A stretch of DNA of 64,000 bases from contig NZ_LMJE01000009.1 in NCBI RefSeq assembly GCF_001429245.1, forward strand, positions 251,832 to 315,831, in the 5' to 3' direction. The position numbers and the translations under genes were made by a program. Under the pieces are notes generated by a model. It searched no databases and was not told where the DNA came from. It saw only the letters and a program-made list of their open reading frames with translations. This document shows positions 61,949 through 64,000 of the stretch, piece by piece; the first letter of the stretch is position 1; each line of letters opens with the position of its first letter. Origin of the DNA: Rhizobium sp. Root274 (lineage in GTDB: Bacteria; Pseudomonadota; Alphaproteobacteria; Rhizobiales; Rhizobiaceae).

Positions 61949-61956
61949 GTGGAGGT
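61949..61956. repeat. Target site duplication, right copy
   Basis: GTGGAGGT, identical to 60424-60431, directly outside the right inverted repeat. Confidence 0.92.
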
Positions 61957-62247
61957 TTCATCGTTTCTGCAATTTTTGCTTTCGAAGCAGCGCGCCCAGT
62001 GGATTTCGAGTTTGTTGGCAACGATCCGTCAAGTTGGAAATCAGATGTCGCGAGTGGAAAGGACCTAAGTCACGCACTTGCTGAGCAGATTGCGTTCTAT
62101 GATGAGATGATTAAAGCAAACAGGAAGGCGATGGCGGCAAGTGCAGAGGACCTCCAAAGAGCATCCAATGTCATGATTTGGACCGTCGGCGTTGGTGCCG
62201 TGTTCGTCGCTGCTTATCTTGCTTGGCAAGGCATTGCGGTGAATTAG
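61957..62247 (+). pseudogene. Membrane protein gene, 3' part, split by IS element
   Basis: Continuation of the gene cut at 60431. It completes the second membrane helix (FIVSAIFAFEAA), then a polar region with WKSDVASGKDLSHALAEQI. A coiled helix precedes a third membrane helix near the C-terminus (MIWTVGVGAVFVAAYLAW). The whole would be a three-helix inner-membrane protein of about 177 residues, family not recognised. In its present form no good start remains, although an open frame from 61849 inside the IS could give a partial product. Confidence 0.82.
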
Positions 62248-62290
62248 CTCGACGAGCGCCTTTCCGTCGTGGCAGTGGCGTAGTGCCGTT

Positions 62291-62755
62291 TCATCCGGCT
62301 GTCAGAGACACGCCGGGGAGCTCGACGAACCATGCAGCGATTTCGGCAAGTCTGCGCTGCTTTCCCTTGGAGAAGTTTCCCCAAACCTCACCGTGGAAGA
62401 TATTAGCGGGTTGATCCGGGGGCTCTGCATCTAAGGGGTCGTATCCGACCATGAAGCCTTCATCACGAAGACTCCCGGCGGTAAAGCGCACGGACCCGAC
62501 CCATTTAGGATTATTGACATAAGTCCGAGGGTCAAGGCCCGCCGCGACGATCAATGCTTCTAGATCAATCGACATGCCAGCGTTTTCACCAGATGAAGCC
62601 TTGAAAGCCATCGATGAAAGCCGGGGGCTCCCATCCTTCCCGGGGACGACCCAATGCTGAGGAATGCGACGGATCACTCCGCCATCGTTCGAAATCTCAG
62701 GGTGATCGTGAGGCTCGACAACGCCGTTCAGGTCACGCGGCGGCGGCGTCAGCAT
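62291..62755 (-). CDS. Unknown protein, third gene of TIGR04255-like operon
   Basis: 154-residue soluble protein of unknown family. Notable segments: GGVIRRIPQHWVVPGKDGSP at about 23-42, followed by SSMAFKASSGENAGMSIDLE and a C-terminal EVWGNFSKGKQRRLAEIAAW. The start ATG at 62755 lies 23 bp inside the gene before it, indicating coupling; the frame is open to 62872. Always read with its two neighbours, it may be one part of a multi-gene module. Function cannot be assigned. Confidence 0.72.
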   Translation of the reverse strand: MLTPPPRDLNGVVEPHDHPEISNDGGVIRRIPQHWVVPGKDGSPRLSSMAFKASSGENAGMSIDLEALIVAAGLDPRTYVNNPKWVGSVRFTAGSLRDEGFMVGYDPLDAEPPDQPANIFHGEVWGNFSKGKQRRLAEIAAWFVELPGVSLTAG

Positions 62756-63266
62756 CAGCGGTCGCCTCAGAAATCTGCTTGATCCAAGACACAATCGGGC
62801 GGAAGTCGAAGGTGAGCTCGACCTCCTCGCCGTCCTCGCCGGTCGCGTCGGTCTCACGCCATGCATGGACACTGTTGGGTCGGCGAACGTGAAGCTCGAT
62901 GTCGCCCGCTTCGGTATGCCATTCTATCTGGACGTCGCCGGAGATGCCGGGGATCACCTGAGGAGCCGGAGCGCCCGAGGGGAGAATGCTTTCGAGCATC
63001 CGCACAGCGAAGTTTGCCGTCTCGAAGCTGACGGGCTGACCGCGATAGCCATCCCATCCCACGTCAAGCCGGATGAGGTCTTGCAACTTAGTTTCGACCA
63101 CTTCCCGCCAATCGCGAGTCGGAGCTTGAACGACTATGCGTTGTGCCGCAGTCATCCTACGAGACGGCGAAGCCGCCTGTTCGAGCACGGCAGTCCCACT
63201 GCCCGAGGATGCCCTAGGGGTCCAAGAGCCCCGCGAATACGCGCTAAACGCTGTGGCCGAACTCAT
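62733..63266 (-). CDS. Unknown protein, second gene of TIGR04255-like operon
   Basis: 177-residue soluble protein. Central part reads LDVGWDGYRGQPVSFETANFAV and ends in a beta-rich section (GDVQIEWHTEAGDIELHV) and an Ala/Asp tail. No known family recognised. Its ATG overlaps the stop of the TIGR04255-like gene by 4 bp (ATGA); a shorter start (MTAAQRIVV) at 63155 is possible. It overlaps the third gene by 23 bp. Confidence 0.75.
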   Translation of the reverse strand: MSSATAFSAYSRGSWTPRASSGSGTAVLEQAASPSRRMTAAQRIVVQAPTRDWREVVETKLQDLIRLDVGWDGYRGQPVSFETANFAVRMLESILPSGAPAPQVIPGISGDVQIEWHTEAGDIELHVRRPNSVHAWRETDATGEDGEEVELTFDFRPIVSWIKQISEATADADAAAA

Positions 63267-64000
63267 AGCTTCCTACCCCAAATTTCATGTACGGAATCAG
63301 TTGTGAGGTCTGTAAAAGTATTCACTACCATCTCACGTCCTACTTTCAAGAATTCTAACGCGCCTGGAATTGTCGGTTGCGATGGCGCACCACGAGCGGT
63401 CAGCGTAAATACGAGAACTCGCTGTCCGTTCAGATTGCTCAAGCCGGTTTGAACCTCGCTATGCAGCCGACCAATGGGCGCTCCGTCCGCATCCGATATG
63501 GTGCGCCGGAAGGTCGAGGAAAAGTCCTCCGGCTTCTCACCCGAAAACTGAGCGAAACGGAAGACATCCGAAACGTTGAGGCTCCTCTCGGGACCGTCGA
63601 GATAGATGTGATTGATGTACGAGATTTCGCACTGAGTGATGTTGAGGGTCTGCGAAGCGAGGTTCTTGACGTAACTGTCAAATGCTCGGAGCTCCTCCTC
63701 GAAGCGGACGACCATCCGCTCGAAACGCGGGTACTCGTTCGACATGTCGCCGACTTTCCGCCAGTTGTGCAGAATCCGGTCGTCCTGAAATTGGATGAGC
63801 TCATCCTTGTTCGGCGACAGAAACCAAAAGCGATCATGCTGAGCGCCGGTCGTCATGTTGAAGCTCAATTGCGGCCCGCTCGGGAGGCCGAATGTCTCGA
63901 AGGTCGGCGCAAGCGGTGGCTGCTCTTCCACCGTTGGGAACTGCTCCCGGTAGAGCTGCCATACCTCATAGGCTCGGATTTGCTGGTATCCCCGAGGAGT
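63263..64000 (-). CDS. TIGR04255-like protein (cut by right window edge)
   Basis: At least 245 codons; the N-terminus lies beyond the window. The wording fits the sporadically distributed TIGR04255 family: RGYQQIRAYEVWQLYR, EEQPPLAPTFETFG, HDRFWFLSPNKDELIQFQDD, NWRKVG and ISYINHIYL. The family's function is unknown. The frame is open from 64000 through a GTG at 63931, so that GTG is internal. It is the first visible gene of a three-gene overlapping operon. Confidence 0.82.
   Translation of the reverse strand, partial: TPRGYQQIRAYEVWQLYREQFPTVEEQPPLAPTFETFGLPSGPQLSFNMTTGAQHDRFWFLSPNKDELIQFQDDRILHNWRKVGDMSNEYPRFERMVVRFEEELRAFDSYVKNLASQTLNITQCEISYINHIYLDGPERSLNVSDVFRFAQFSGEKPEDFSSTFRRTISDADGAPIGRLHSEVQTGLSNLNGQRVLVFTLTARGAPSQPTIPGALEFLKVGREMVVNTFTDLTTDSVHEIWGRKL

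Noticed and set aside
61849..62247. A separate 132-residue gene starting inside the IS
   Set aside because: The first 36 codons are IS sequence; the remainder continues the interrupted gene in frame.
63263..63931. TIGR04255-like gene starting at the GTG 63931
   Set aside because: The frame stays open to the window edge and the upstream residues (RGYQQIRAYEVWQLYR) fit the family, so the true start lies outside.

Overview
The window is high-GC alphaproteobacterial chromosome, most like Rhizobiaceae. Evidence: a GAAC-N7-GAAC SOS box at lexA, a fused ispDF, a pyruvate dehydrogenase E1-beta with its own lipoyl domain, and the run dusB-ntrB-ntrC-ntrY-ntrX-trkA-hfq-hflX. The genus cannot be fixed from this sequence alone.

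Layout. 1-4737: start of topoisomerase IV parE, a secreted alpha/beta hydrolase, tpiA, secG, pyrG. 4837-11894 (all minus): gltA, a SurA/PpiD-like chaperone, trpD, trpC, moaC and moeA, the last three with overlapping ends. 12102-19869: comEC facing lexA, a DUF1003 protein, a VOC protein coupled to kdsA, eno, ftsB-like. 20018-28268: the pyruvate dehydrogenase operon (pdhA-pdhB-pdhC), an SGNH hydrolase, a YdcH protein behind an FNR/FixK-type box, lpdA, lipA, and a ParDE toxin-antitoxin pair. 28357-42732: ATPase, RatA/COQ10-like protein, pncC-like, ispDF, dusB, the two nitrogen two-component systems, trkA, D-amino acid aminotransferase, hfq, hflX.

42733-45223 is the surprise. A bchE-bchJ pair (anaerobic Mg-protoporphyrin ester cyclase and 4-vinyl reductase-like protein of bacteriochlorophyll synthesis) sits between housekeeping genes. 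Its 114-bp upstream gap holds an exact FNR/FixK box and, 35 bp further on centre to centre, a 24-bp palindrome containing the PpsR/CrtJ signature TGT-N12-ACA. No other photosynthesis gene is in the window.

45123-57643: FAD monooxygenase, mazG, VOC protein, deaminase, the siroheme/sulfite reduction genes cysG-DUF2849-cysI-DUF934 followed by fpr, a split MacA/MacB exporter, a VanZ-like protein and a small hydrophilic protein. 57644-64000 is an accessory region opened by a P4-type integrase. It holds unknown genes, an IS256-family element that splits a membrane-protein gene (8-bp target duplication, frame restored if excised) and carries a 99-bp tandem duplication of one end, and a three-gene overlapping operon led by a TIGR04255-like protein that runs off the right edge.
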